From Erythroxylum novogranatense (Eukaryota > Streptophyta > Magnoliopsida > Malpighiales > Erythroxylaceae), in contig CM057230.1 in the NCBI GenBank assembly GCA_029891385.1, positions 33,993,402-34,057,401 on the forward strand: 64,000 nucleotides of DNA, written 5' to 3'. Shown here piece after piece: positions 1 to 11,815 of this stretch (positions are counted from its first letter, which is position 1; every line of letters starts with the position of its first letter). The position numbers and the translations under genes are program-made. The notes below the pieces were generated by a model. That model saw nothing but the letters and a program-made list of their open reading frames with translations. It did no database searches and was not told the origin of the DNA.

Positions 1-958
1 GTAAAAGTTGACACTTTGCCCATACTCATAACCAAGTGGGGTATAGCATGGTGAAAGGACGAATTGCACAGTAATTGTCTATGGAAAGGTTTGTGATGTG
101 GTTCATGATGAACATAGGTTCATTCGTCAAACCAATTACTTTCCGGTCAATTGGGGGTCATGATGTGTTGCTAGATACCGCTCATGACTTGCTCAGATTA
201 AGTGTTAATCTAAGTGGCCAACATAACCGGGAACCTAATGGGTCACACGATAAGAGTGATTCGAGAATTAGTAAAATAGTTTTGGATGAGATCCAATATA
301 TGGAGAGCAATAGGACTAAATGGATCCCGATGAGATCGAGATATGTCCCGATGAGATCGCGACATCGATATTCTTGAGACAGTCTTCGTATTTTTTCATA
401 CCAGACTGGTAGACCAACCCCAGTGTGGATCGACCATTTCAAGATTTATATATATATATATCTTATTAATTAATTAAGTAATTAATATATATATATATAT
501 ATAATGACTAACGTGGAAGGCTAGTCATCTTTTGCATTTAATGAGTCTTTAAAAGTTAAAGACAAATGGCAAAAGTAGAAAGTGGATGATGATCGTGGGT
601 TTTGTAGAAAGGGTTTGAAAATAACAGGTTTTTTCTCTCTCTTCATACATGATCGATCATCAAGCTTCATAATCTTCTCTCCAAGCTTTCTTCTTCATCG
701 TTGATCTCCAAGCTCTCCAAGAACAAGGTAAGAGCTAGCACTCTCTCCCTTGTTCTAGCTATTCCCGGGTCAAAGGATTTGCCCCAGTTAGGTTCTCTGA
801 TCTTTGCGTGGATACCGTTAGAGACGGTCTCTTTTGGTCGTTATGGTTTGACTTTGTTATATAGACACATAGATCCTGACTTTCGGGAAGGTCCTAGAAA
901 ATTTTTTTTTGTTTTCAGCACCTTGTGCATGTGATGCACACACCGGGATTTTCCTACA
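1..958 (+). repeat. Copia-A 5' LTR (right part; left part lies outside the window)
   Basis: Bases 1-958 match 7756-8806 of the 3' LTR almost throughout, ending in the same CCTACA. It holds a (TA)n tract at about 446-504 and a run CTCTCC/CTTCTTC near 640-720. The 3' LTR carries roughly 100 extra bases around 8250-8350 that this copy lacks. Apparent ORFs in this stretch have no recognisable product and recur in all LTR copies. Confidence 0.95.
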
Positions 959-959
959 G

Positions 960-972
960 TGGTATCAGAGCC
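960..972 (+). other. Primer binding site, initiator tRNA-Met type
   Basis: TGGTATCAGAGCC begins two bases after the LTR end. This is the usual plant copia minus-strand primer site, complementary to the 3' end of initiator tRNA-Met. Confidence 0.9.
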
Positions 973-2079
973 ACTTGTGTCGTATATAACGAAGAAATCA
1001 TAACAAGGTTGGAGCTGCCTATTGCTTGTGACGATGATGCATGTTGATTGTGTTAAATTCGAAATCAGTATAGAAATCTTGTTTAGAAATTTTATTGCCC
1101 AGATGTTCTCATAAGATGTTGTTGAATATTTCTGTAGAAGACTAGAATTTATCAATGTGATTTGATATGGTTTTGCTTATTTATTCCCCAATGTTCTAGT
1201 TGCTGTGTTTGTGCACATTCCTTGAACAAGCATGCTTATAAATTCGAGAATAATCTATAGAATTTTTTTTTTGGATTTGCTTTCACCTTCATGTCTCTAA
1301 GATGTTATTTAATGTCTTTGAGAAAGGAAAAATGTTTTCGAGGTGAGTTAATATTTATTTGAGAATTTATTGTGTGTTGCTGGGAATATATTTGTTGAGG
1401 AACACAGATTCAACATTGGATTTGTTGCTGAGGTTGGTTGAGTTTTCGTTGGAAATAAATCCTGGAAAATTTCATGGAGCATTTTGTGAACATTTTGTAA
1501 CCTCTGTAATTTTCTCAGAATTTATTGAAATTGTTTCAATGAGTTTTTCAAGCAAAAGACAGAGCATGACAGTTTTGAGAAAGTTGCTGGAACTGTTTTG
1601 TTTGGAATGTTTGATTGTGTATTTCTCAATTCCAATGCCTTGGATTATTTTTAATGTGATTAAAAATATGTTACATTTATGTTGTATGCTTTCCAAATTT
1701 ATTTTCTTGAAATTGGGTTTCCAAAAATTTTCGGGTGTCAAATATGTCACATTAGCGTCTCGTTAGTATATTTCGTTGTCTTGATTGTTTTGGCCGTCAC
1801 AATTTTGTGACCAGTGCCGAAGTAGTCTTGATAAAGTGTAGATTACCTAGAGATAATTAGGAAGATTATTTGATATTTGCAAAATTATTTAAAAATCTAA
1901 GTGAATAATAGTGTATTCATCGATTTCAAGTATTTCATGTATAGTATGACTATATATGGTAAGCATGATACAATGAAAGTGTTTCATTGGTACATCAAAG
2001 TAGAGTATATTATACTGGGTATTGTGAATTTGAACTACACAGATTGAGAAATTAGCCGATGAGAGCAATTCCAAATATT

Positions 2080-2252
2080 AGTCGACTAACACATGCATAA
2101 GTCGACTTGCATACTCAAGTAGTCGACTTACACATGCACTAGTCGACTAGTTCGTGCACAATAGTCAAGATTAGTCGACTTATACATGGACAAGTCGACT
2201 AGTTCGTGCACAGTAATCAAGATTAGTCGACTAACACATACACAAGTCGACT
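2080..2252 (+). repeat. Array of eight AGTCGACT palindromes in the Copia-A leader
   Basis: Identical 8-bp palindromes start at 2080, 2100, 2121, 2141, 2173, 2193, 2225 and 2245, giving spacings of 20, 21, 20, 32, 20, 32 and 20. Spacers share ACATGCA or GTTCGTGCA words. The four central sites form two 52-bp higher-order units (2141-2192, 2193-2244). Three sites with spacing 20 and 32 survive in Copia-C at 22364, 22384 and 22416. Function unknown. Confidence 0.95.
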
Positions 2253-2458
2253 AATACATGCAAAGGTGGGATGATGGATGATTATAGGTATAGATTCAAT
2301 GTGATTGATGAAATGCCCTAAATCATTCCATATAGTCATGGTGACTATAATCCTACAGCTTGGATGAGACCAGAAGATGAAATTCCTCACACATAATATG
2401 AAAACTAACGCCTTCCATTAATATGGGGAGAACCAGAGTTCTTATAGAGTTCGGGTTG

Positions 2459-2868
2459 TTGGATAAACCCAAGCTCACTCTATACGGATATGTTCGAACC
2501 ATGGAAATAAGATTTTTGGATTAATGAGTCGATTTTCACTAGAAGCGTTGATTTGTTGAGTAAACTCAATGTTAACGTAGACAGAGGCGAAATTGGGTAG
2601 TGTACATCATATGTACGCGCATCAAGAGTTGATAACCCAATGTGTGTGCATATATCACGAGTTGATAGCACTAGTCGATAATTGCACCTATGATGTAACT
2701 GGTATGACCGATACCTGCCGATTAATCTAAGGTGGCTTGTTAGGTAAACCCAAGGTCATTTTAGTAATGCCGGATATCTATGATGCAATTGGTATGACCG
2801 ATACCTACCGATTGACCTAAGGTGGCTTGTTGGGTAAACCCAAGGTCATTTTTAGCAATATCGGATAT
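2459..2868 (+). repeat. Degenerate tandem array of roughly 90-bp units with a short hairpin motif
   Basis: Two clear adjacent 90-bp units lie at 2688-2777 and 2778-2868. Each contains the inverted repeat TTGGGT-AA-ACCCAA or a close variant, at 2740-2753 and 2830-2843. Older copies occur at 2459-2472, 2556-2569 (TTGAGT-AA-ACTCAA, both arms changed together) and, more degenerate, near 2629-2640. The same array is present inverted in Copia-C (about 21745-22160). Confidence 0.85.
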
Positions 2869-3032
2869 CGACCCACTAGGACATTTTGTCATAATGTTTC
2901 TTGGATTCGTAATGAGGGTTATGGATTCTTTGAAACTAGTGGGAGCCATATGCATGTCATGCAAGTCCTTATGATCATGCATGTAATTCTATTCTAGCAT
3001 TCTTTCTCTCTTTCTCTTTAGGTTGATTGAAG

Positions 3033-3805
3033 ATGTCTTCTAGTGTGAATTTGCGCTCACTTATGGACTCTAATAAATTAACTGGACCTAATTTTCTCGA
3101 TTGGCTGAGAAATCTGAGAATTGTTCTCAGATCTGAGGAACTGGGCTATGTCCTAGAAGTTTCACTTCCTAATCCACCTGTTGTTGATGCTTCTGATGAG
3201 GATCAGAAAGCTTATCATAAACATATCAAAGACAGTGACATGGCTACCTGTATTATGCTCGCATCTATGTCACCAGAGCTGCAGAAGCAGCATGAGTCTA
3301 TGGATGCTCATGCGATAGTGTTTCATCTTAGAGAGCTTTTTGATGAGCAAGCTCGGTCTGAAAGGTTCGAGACCTCGAGGCTACTCTTCACTACTAAGAT
3401 GACTCAGTTCATTTGCGGTCAGCAAGATGACCAAGATGAATGGGTATATTGAGAGGTTGGCCGTTTTAGGTTTTGTTATGGATTATGAATTAAGTGTTGA
3501 CTTAATTCTGGTTGGATTGTCTGATAACTATTCACAGTTTGTGTTGAACTATCGAATGAACCAAATATCCACGAAATCCCTGAGTTGATCAATCTGCTCA
3601 AGACAGCAGAGCAATCTATCAAGAAGGATAGCAAGTCAATACTCGTGGTGGACTCTTCTTCTCCTGGTTCAAAGAAAAAGAAACTGAAGAAGAAAAGGTC
3701 TAAGAAACCAAAAGGAAGTGCAGCCAAAAAGAAAACCAAAGAAAGCTGGCTAAAGGAACTTGCTTCCATCAGGCAAGACCGCCACTTGGAAGTGAAACCG
3801 TAAAG
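3033..3805 (+). pseudogene. Copia-A gag, frameshifted
   Basis: This is the copia nucleocapsid precursor. The ATG at 3033 opens a reading frame whose early residues (LRSLMDSNKLTGPNFLDW) match the UBN2/retrotransposon gag N-terminus of plant copia elements. The frame breaks near 3440 at a repeated AAGATGA word and continues in other frames to the lysine-rich tail at 3585-3803. The CCHC zinc knuckle expected after that tail is scrambled here (about 3755-3830), whereas Copia-C keeps a recognisable version. A TTG-AAG precedes the ATG, but the ATG is the natural start. Not functional. Confidence 0.85.
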
Positions 3806-3893
3806 TCTATCTGGAAGAATTGAAGCGAAGAAGGCATCGATGCCTCGGCGCCTTCGGTATGTTTGTCATTGAGGTTATCATTTTCGATCATAA

Positions 3894-6800
3894 CATATGG
3901 GTATTAGATACGGTTGTGGCTCACACAGATGCAATGATATGAAGGGCCCTGAGGACGATGAGATGACTCATGAAGAGAGAACTAGACTGCGTGTAGGAAA
4001 TGGAGCAAGAGTTCTTTGCATTAGCCGTAGGCACTTATTTTTGTCACTCCCGGTGGGCTTGTAATTAAAATGGATGAATGTTATTTTGTACTGCTTTAAC
4101 AAAGAACATATTGTCATTTCTTGTTTAAATAGAATGGTTTCCATTTGACTTTTAGTAACAATGGTTGTTCTATTAGTTTGAATGGAATGCTTTATGGTAT
4201 TGGTACATTATGCAATGGAATTTACATATTAGATATATCACATCCAATTATGAATGTCAATGATACGAAAAGACATAAACGAGATAATTTAAAATCAACT
4301 TACTTATGGCATTGTCGCCTTGGCCATATAAATGAGAGACGCATAGCTAAGCTCCATAAGAGTGAAAGTTTAGGGTCATTTGATTATGAATCATATGACA
4401 CATGTGAATCTTGTTTGTTAGGCAAGATGACTAAGTTACCCTTTAAGGGAAAGGGTGAACGAGCGACTGGAGTATTAGACCTAATACATTCAGATGTATG
4501 TGGTCCGATGTCCATCCATGCTAGAAATGGTTGCCTTTACTTCATTACCTTTATCGATGATTATTCTCAATATGGGTACCTGTATCTGATGAGATACAAA
4601 TCTGAAGCATTTGAAAAATTCAAACAATTCAGAAATGAAGTAGAAAACCAACTGGGAAAAAGTATCAAAACATTACGATCCGATGGTGGTGGGAAATACT
4701 TAGACCAACAATTTTTAGATTATCTCAGAGATAATGAGATTTTATCTCAATGGACTCCACCTTACACACCACAGCATAATGGTGTGGCAGAAAGGAGAAA
4801 TCAAACCTTGTTAGACATGGTACGGTCAATGATGGGCTTTGCAAAGTTACCAAAATCCTTTTGGGGGTATGCACTCGAGACAGCTGTTTATTTGCTAAAC
4901 ATAGTTCCATTAAAGACAGTTGATGTTACTCCATATGAGATGTGGACTAACAAAAGACCCTATCTTACTCATTTGAAAGTTTGGGGTTGTCCTGCTTATG
5001 TGAAGCGGATACAGTCAGATAAACTTGATGCAAAGTCTGACAAGTGTTTGTTCGTAAGATATCCTAAAGAAACAATGGGATATCAATTCTACCTTGTTGA
5101 GGAACAAAAGGTGTTTGTTTCAAAGCATGTTGTCTTTTTAGAGAAAGAGTTTCTTTTACAAGAAGACAGTGGGAGAAAAATTGAACTTGAAGAAGTTCAA
5201 GATGCTCGAACAGACGCAGATCAACTGCCTGAACCTGAAATTGTGACTCATACAGATGAAGTAACAGTTCAACCTTCTACAACACACGAAGTTCGTAGGT
5301 CACATAGGATACGCTCTGTTCCGGAGAGATATGGATTTCTCTTGAATGAACAGAATGACATATTGCTCATAGAAGATAATGAGCCTACTACCTATGAAGA
5401 GGTTCTGAAGAGTTCAAAGTCTGAGAAATGACTTCATGCCATGAAGTCTGAAATGGATTCCATGTATGAAAACCAAGTATGGACTTTGGTTGAGGCACCC
5501 GAAGGAATAAAACCCATAGGGTGTAAATGGGTTTTCAAAAAGAAAACCAACATGGATGGTAATGTGATTACCTATAAAGCAAGGCTTATGGCTAAAGGTT
5601 TTCATCAAAGACAAGGAATTGACTACGACGAGACCTTCAGCCCAGTAGCAATGCTTAAATCTATTAGAATACTCCTAGCCATTGCCACTCATTATGATTA
5701 TGAGATATGACAAATGGATGTGAAGAAAGCTTTCCTAAATGGAAATCTAGCTGAGGATGTGTATATGACACAACCTGAGGGCTTCATCTCCTATGATGGC
5801 GAAAAGGTATGCAAGCTTTAGAAATCCATCTATGGATTGAAACAAGCATCCAGGAGTTGGAATATCCGTTTTGATGAGGTAATCAAAGAGTTTGGTTTCT
5901 CACAAAATCCGGATGAATACTGTATGTATAAGAAGGTTAGTAGGACTGCAATCGTATTCCTTGTGCTATATGTAGATGACATATTATTACTAGGAAACGA
6001 TGTCTCTATGCTACAAGCTGTGAAGATTTGGTTGTCCAAACAATTTGTCATGAAAGACCTTGGTGAAGCAACTTATATCCTTGGGATAAAGATCTATAGA
6101 GATAGATCAAAAAGATTGCTTGGTCTTTCACAATCAACGTACATAGACAAGATGCTAAAGAGGTTTAGCATGGAACAATCTAAGAGAGGGTACCTTCCCG
6201 TGACTCATGAGATAACACTCTCGAAATCTATGTGTCCTAAGACACAAGATGAGAGGATGCGCATGAATATGATCCCGTATGCATCCGCGATAGGATCTAT
6301 CATGTATGTTATATATGAGACCCGATGTATCATATGCTCTAAGTGTTACGAGCAGATACCAATCGGCTCCTGGTGAGGGTCACTGGGTGGCTGTCAAGAA
6401 TATCCTCAAGTACTTACGAAGGACTAAGGATGTTTTCTTGGTATATAGAGATGGAAATCTCCAGGTGAGCGGGCATACAGATGCTAGTTTTCAATCTGAT
6501 AAGAATAATTCTAAATCTCAATCAGGTTATGTATTCACACTGAACGGCAGGGCCGTCAGTTGGAAGAGTTCCAAACAAGAGACAACTGTCGATTCAACAA
6601 CCGAGGCAGAGTACATTGCCGCTTCAGACGCAGCAAAGGAAACAGTTTGGATCAAAAAGTTCATTAATGAACTTGGTGTGGTTCCTAGCTGTGATGGGCC
6701 CATACTGATTGTATTGTGACAACAATGGGGCTATTCAAGCAGCGAAGGAACCAAGGTCTCATCAACGATCCAAACACGCACTCATGAGATATCATTTGAT

Positions 6801-6947
6801 CGGGAGATCATTAGTCGAGGTGATGTCCAGATAGAGAAATCCCAAGAGCGTAATATTGCTGATCCGTTGACAAAGCCGTTGTCACAGAAGAATTTTGATT
6901 CTCATGTACTCGCTTATGGTATTAGATACCAAGGCGATTGGCTTTAG
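3894..6947 (+). pseudogene. Copia-A pol (protease, integrase, reverse transcriptase, RNase H), broken
   Basis: Domains come in copia order. A protease remnant lies near 3898-3950. The 428-codon frame 4145-5431 holds the integrase zinc region (HCRLGH..., then CESCLLGKM) and core, with the acidic residues visible in IHSDVCGP, RSDGGGKY and AERRNQT. Reverse transcriptase follows with an intact YVDD box at 5969-5980, then RNase H with DASF and TEAEYIAASDA words. Breaks include TGA at 5429, TGA at 5708, TAG at 5819, a frameshift near 6310 and another near 6715. The two TGA stops fall where relatives have Trp and the TAG where they have Gln. The frame closes with GDWL and TAG at 6945, just before the polypurine tract. 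Confidence 0.9.
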
Positions 6948-6950
6948 GTC

Positions 6951-6963
6951 AAGTGGGAGATTT
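6951..6963 (+). other. Copia-A polypurine tract
   Basis: AAGTGGGAGATTT lies directly against the 3' LTR start, as expected for the plus-strand primer. Copia-B has the same AAGTGGGAGA word before its LTR, which places the two elements in related lineages. Confidence 0.85.
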
Positions 6964-8241
6964 TGTTAGAGTAGTGCCCTAAAGACAATCGCCTTTAACG
7001 CGTTTTGTACAAAGTTGTGTACATACTTTATGAATGAATAAAGAAAGGCATATTTCATTAATTTGGTGTTCATCATTTATGAATTGACATTGATCTATAA
7101 GCAAATTAATGAAGTCTATGATATATGACATAGCATGAAGGAAATTATGATGTGATCATACTACTGAGATTCCTATCATGTGCAATTATGTCAGTATCTA
7201 AATTATCCCTAGTCGTAGGATTACCAAACCGACATCATGAATCCGGAAAGACTAGCACATTTCAAGCTCCTTGATTTGATCAGCGGTGGATCTCGTAGCT
7301 GTAAATATGAGATATTTAGGGTTGAGATGTGAATGCTTACTAGAGGTAGTAAGTACATCGATGACTGTTATGAGATCATCACATGGATGTCCTATTCTAA
7401 TGTCGATGATAATCTCATCATAGCAATGGTGCAAGTATCCTTAGACTTGAGGTACTCAAGGATATCTTGATACTTGATTCGTGCTTTGACTCCATTCCTT
7501 GTTGCCTTACTGAGAGGTCGCCGTAGGTGGTGCTTGGGTACAACTTGAGGTATTCAAGGTAATTGAGTAGCCAATAGAGGATTCACCACTTCGTGATAGC
7601 GAAGATGATACCCACGGCCTCTTGTCGGGGTCATTACTTGGAAATCTCGGTCGAGTACATATGTCATGAAGAGTGTCTTCAAATGACATATAAAGTAATG
7701 AGTCCCGTGACAAGAACCGATATCACTTGGACTAGATTTGACGTAGTCAGTCTAATAAGAGTTGACACTTTGCCCATACTCATAACCAAGTGGGGTATAG
7801 CATGGTGAAAGAACGAATTGCACAGTAATTGTCTATGGAAAGGTTCGTGATGTGGTTCGTGATGAACATAGGTTCATTCGTCAAACCAATTACTTTCCGA
7901 TCAATTGGGGGTCATGATGTGTTGCTAGATACCGCTTATGACTTGCTTAGATTAAGTGTTAATCTAAGTGGCCAACATAACCGAGAACCTAATGGGTCAC
8001 ACGCATAAGAGTGATTCGGAGAATTCGTAAAATAGTTTTGGACAGAGATCCAATATATGGAGAGCAATAGGACTAAATAGATCCCGATGAGATCGAGATA
8101 TATCCCGATGAGATCGCGATATCGATATTCTTTGAGACAGTCTTCGTGTTTTTCCATACCGGACGGTAGAGACCTACCCAAGTGTGATCGACCACTTCAA
8201 AGATTTATATATATATATATATCTTATTAATTAATTAAGTA

Positions 8242-8287
<46 letters not shown>

Positions 8288-8806
8288 CGTGGCAAGGAGT
8301 ATGAGAGGACATGTTTCACTTCATTATATATATATATATATATATATAATGACTAACGTGGAAGGCTAGTCATCTTTTGCATTTAATGAGTCTTTAAAAG
8401 TTAAAGACAAATGGCAAAAGTAGAAAGTGGATGATGATCGTGGGTTTTGTAGAAAGGGTTTGAAAATAAAAGGTTTTTTTCTCTCTTCTTCATACATGAT
8501 CGATCATCAAGCTTCATAATCTTCTCTCCAAGCTTTCTTCTTCATCGTTGATCTCCAAGCTCTCCAAGAACAAGGTAAGAGCTAGCACTCTCTCCCTTGT
8601 TCTAGCTATTCCCGGGTCAAAGGGTTTGTCCCGGTTAAGTTCTCACGATCTCTGCGTAGATACCGTTAGAGACGGTCTCTTTTGGTCTTTATGGTTTGAC
8701 TTTGTTATATAGACACATGGATCCTGGCTTTCGGGAAGGTCCTGGAACAAAAATTTTTGTTTTCCGCACCGTGTGCGTGTGATGCACACACCGAAATTTT
8801 CCTACA
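6964..8806 (+). repeat. Copia-A 3' LTR, complete, 1843 bp
   Basis: It starts TGTTAGAGTAGTGCCC and ends CCTACA, with TG...CA termini. Bases 7756-8806 match the 5' LTR piece at 1-958 apart from about 100 extra bases in a (TA)n-rich stretch around 8250-8350. It is also the reverse complement of the Copia-C LTRs (16490-18288 and 22435-24043). Confidence 0.95.
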
Positions 8807-10287
8807 GTATAGACTTTGGTGAATGCACCTGAAGGTATAGTATCTATTAGGTGAAAACAGATTTTTAAGAGAAAAATGACATGGATGAAAATGTACATAC
8901 GTACAAAGCAATGTTGGTAGCGAAAGGATACAGACAAAAACAAGGAGTTGATTTTTATTAAACTTTTTCGCCAATAGCAATGCTTAAATCTATAAGGATT
9001 TTATTGGCTATAGCAACATACCATGATTATGAAATTTAACAAATGAATGTCAAAACAACATTTTTCAATGGGAATTTGCAAAAGGATGTGTATATGACAC
9101 AACCTGAAGGTTTTGAATCTAAAGAATTTCTTGATCAAATATGCAAGTTGCAAAAGTCCATTTATGGACTTAAGCAAGCTTCACGAAGTTGGAACATCCA
9201 TTTTGATGTAACAATCAAAGAGTTTAATTTTTATCAAAAATGTGGATGAAACTTGTGTTTATAAGAAGGTCAGTGAGAGTGCAGTCATTTTTTTAGTACT
9301 TTATGTGGATGACATATTGATTATTGGAAATGACATTTCAATACTCCAGTCTATTAAGATATGATTATCTAAGAACTTTTCCATGAAGGATATGGGAGAA
9401 GCAACTTATATACTAGGTATAAAAATCTATCGAGATAGATAAAAAATGTTACTTGGATTATCTCAATCTACGTACATAGATAAAGTGCTAAAGTGGTTTA
9501 ACATGGAGAATTCCAAGAGGGGATTCTTACCCATATCGTATGGGACTTCTCTTTCACAAAGTATGTGTCCAAAGACACAAAAGAAGATAGATAAAATGGA
9601 TTGTATTTCATATGTTTCAACAATTGGATCAATATGTATATGATGCTATGTACTAGACTAGATGTTGTTTATGCTTTGAGCATAACAAGCATATATCAAG
9701 CTAATCTTGATAAGGGTCACTGGACAACTGTGAAAAACATCTTGAAGTACTTGAGAAGGACTAAAGATATTTTTCTCGTTTATAGAGGAACTGAGATGAG
9801 AGTTCAGGGTCATTCGGATGCCAGTTTCTAGTCTAATCAAGACGACAGTAGATCACAGTCAAGGTATATTTTTACTCTTTATGGTGGTGCAGTTAGTTGG
9901 AAGAGTTCCAAACAACCAACCATCGCAAATTCAACAATTAAAGCATAGTACATTTCAGTGTCAGAGGTGGAAAAGGAAGTAGTTTGGATCAAGAAGTCCA
10001 TCACTGAACTTGGAATGATTCCTAGCATTGTTAAGCCCATAGTATTGTATTGTGACAACAACGATACTATTGTGTAAGCAAAGGAAGCCAAGTCTCATCA
10101 ACGGTCTAAACATGTTCTCAAGAAGTTTCACTTGATTAAGGAGATAGTGGAGCAAAAAGACATAACCTTGAAGCGAGTTCTCACTAAAGACAATCTAGCA
10201 GATCCTCTTACTAAGGCATTGTCTCAAAAGAGACATAATCAACATTTGGATGGATATGGTAATAGATTCATAGGAGATTGACTTTAG
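8807..10287 (+). pseudogene. Copia-B pol, RT and RNase H part, heavily broken
   Basis: Translation in changing frames gives TLVNAPEG at 8811 onward, MTQPEGFESKEFLDQICKL at about 9096, the RT core with an intact YVDD box near 9302-9313, LGLSQSTYIDK at 9452, TRLDVVYAL near 9654, and RNase H words such as GHSDASF near 9810. Several TAG, TAA and TGA stops and frameshifts interrupt it, for example near 9240, 9362, 9440, 9829 and 10076. The frame ends with GD-stop-L-stop at 10285. The first codons after the junction read TAG where relatives have Trp. The piece is a relic and cannot encode an enzyme. Confidence 0.85.
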
Positions 10288-10301
10288 TACAAGTGGGAGA
10301 T

Positions 10302-11815
10302 TGTTAGTTTATACCTTTGTAGCTAATCAATTAGATGAAAATTAATGTATGATATTTTTTGAATTAATAAAAAGGTTTTATTTATCTTTATGTATTAATT
10401 TAATTAATATTTTATGTTTTAATACTAAAGTTAAAATCCTTGAAATAATTATCGTAATTGAAATTATGATGAGATCATAATTATGATATTCAATTTACAC
10501 TTATGTGTTATTCCTAAATATTTCTAGTTGTCGTTTCATCAAGATGGATATTGTTGAAATGATAAAACTAACACATATTATGTTTCTTTCTTATGAATAA
10601 AGTAATTGATCTCATAAATTAAAGTATAGAGATACTTAAACTAATATGTAGGTGATTATTAGAGAATAAATCACTGAACTGACCCAATTATGAGAATTCC
10701 GAATGGAATATTACTTATGTGTCTATGGATTATTTCATAATGATGGTTGTATAATTGATCCTCATACTTAAGATTACCAATGTGGGAATTACTATGTTTT
10801 GATACTACCTATGAATCGCCCTGGGATAATTCAGTTGGTAGTAATTGAATACAGTATGAACCATATGTAGATAGTTGAGGAAGTTAATATAGGATTCATC
10901 ACTCTAAAGTAATTAGAAAAAATATTCTACTGTTCTTGATTAGTAATGATTTATGGAATTTTTTAGCCAGAGTGAATTGATATTTGAAAAGGAGTTTTCA
11001 AATTTTAATTATAAATCAATTACTAATTAGCACGAATGAACATTATTGGATGATAAGAGTATATACTGTATTCATACTCTGCTCAATTAAAATATTGAAT
11101 AATAAAGAATTAAATTATACATTATAGCCATGCATAGATAGGTTAAGTTAATCGCTTTGACATTTCTTATATTTGAATAATCATGACATATTGTTAGACG
11201 TCAATCATGATTTATGATTATGAATTATTTAATTAGAGAATTAAATGTAATTAAAAGAAGTTTTAATTTATCTAATTCTCATTATGAATTAGAATTAGAA
11301 TTTATAATCATTACCAATTTATAAAGAACCTAATGGATCAAACATCAAATAACAATTTGTGAAAGAAAATCAATTTAATTAAGTTAGACTTAATTATAAA
11401 GTTTGAGAAACTTTTGGATCAAATATGAGATATTTGATTTTATTAAAATTAAATTAATTAAAATTAGAATTTGATTTTAATTATAATTAAAGAGATTTAA
11501 TTTTAATAAAAGACTTATAGTTTTTTCATTTTAAAGGGAAGAGTTCTTTGGAAGCTAACACTTTTTGTATTCTTTCTTTCAAATCAGTTTGAGAATTGCT
11601 CTATGGATACCATCAGAGGCTGGACACTTGAGCAGCTCGTGATTGATTAATCAAAAAAAGATTCAAAAATTTTGCAACAAAAAAACAAACAAGGTATAAT
11701 TTCTAAATCGTTTATGTTTTTATTCAAGTTTATTCAAATATTGGGATCTGTTTGGAATCTATAAAATTTTTGTTCTCCATTGCGTCCGTGATTCGATCAC
11801 GGTTGGGTTTCAACA
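10302..11815 (+). repeat. Copia-B 3' LTR (probable), about 1.5 kb
   Basis: It begins TGTTAGTTTATACC right after the polypurine tract. The proposed end, GGTTTCAACA at 11815, is a TG...CA-compatible terminus but cannot be confirmed because the partner LTR is outside the window. The content is AT-rich without coding potential. Confidence 0.65.

Larger units (their letters stand above)
973..3032 (+). other. Copia-A untranslated leader
   Basis: About 2 kb lie between the primer site and the gag ATG with no supported coding sequence (a 135-codon ORF at 1359-1766 resembles nothing I recognise). The right half is repeat-rich: a palindrome array at 2080-2252 and a second array of roughly 90-bp units at 2459-2868. 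A pyrimidine-rich run (about 3000-3018) directly precedes gag. The leader is partly conserved in Copia-C on the other strand (21576-22434). Confidence 0.75.
1..8806 (+). mobile_element. Copia-A: long-LTR Ty1/copia retrotransposon, decayed, 5' end outside the window
   Basis: The element has paired LTRs (1-958, truncated by the window; 6964-8806), a tRNA-iMet-type primer binding site at 960-972, a 2 kb leader, gag, a pol in the copia order protease-integrase-RT-RNase H, and a polypurine tract (6951-6963) directly before the 3' LTR. Both LTRs end in CCTACA and the 3' LTR starts TGTTAGAG. The bases after 8806 are reverse-transcriptase coding sequence of another copia element, so Copia-A sits inside Copia-B. 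Gag and pol carry stops and frameshifts, so this copy is not autonomous. Copia-C (16490-24043, minus strand) belongs to the same family. Confidence 0.95.
8807..11815 (+). mobile_element. Copia-B: older copia remnant that received Copia-A
   Basis: Pol sequence resumes directly after the Copia-A 3' LTR, at the start of the RT domain, and runs through RNase H to 10287. A polypurine tract (10291-10301) and a long LTR (10302-11815) follow. The 5' half must lie left of the window. Copia-B pol is similar in word content to Copia-A pol but clearly diverged and more decayed. Confidence 0.85.

Noticed and set aside
75..442. Overlapping ORFs on both strands at 75-377 and 182-442, and similar ones in every LTR copy (for example 7936-8181, 17445-17820, 23208-23622)
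   Set aside because: They lie inside LTRs, recur only because the LTRs recur, and show no known domain.
1359..1766. 135-codon ORF in the Copia-A leader
   Set aside because: No recognisable motif, overlapped by an ORF on the other strand, and absent from the remaining leader of Copia-C.
2080..2252. Possible CRISPR-like array
   Set aside because: The repeated word is only 8 bp, spacers are related to each other, there are no cas genes, and the context is a plant retrotransposon leader.
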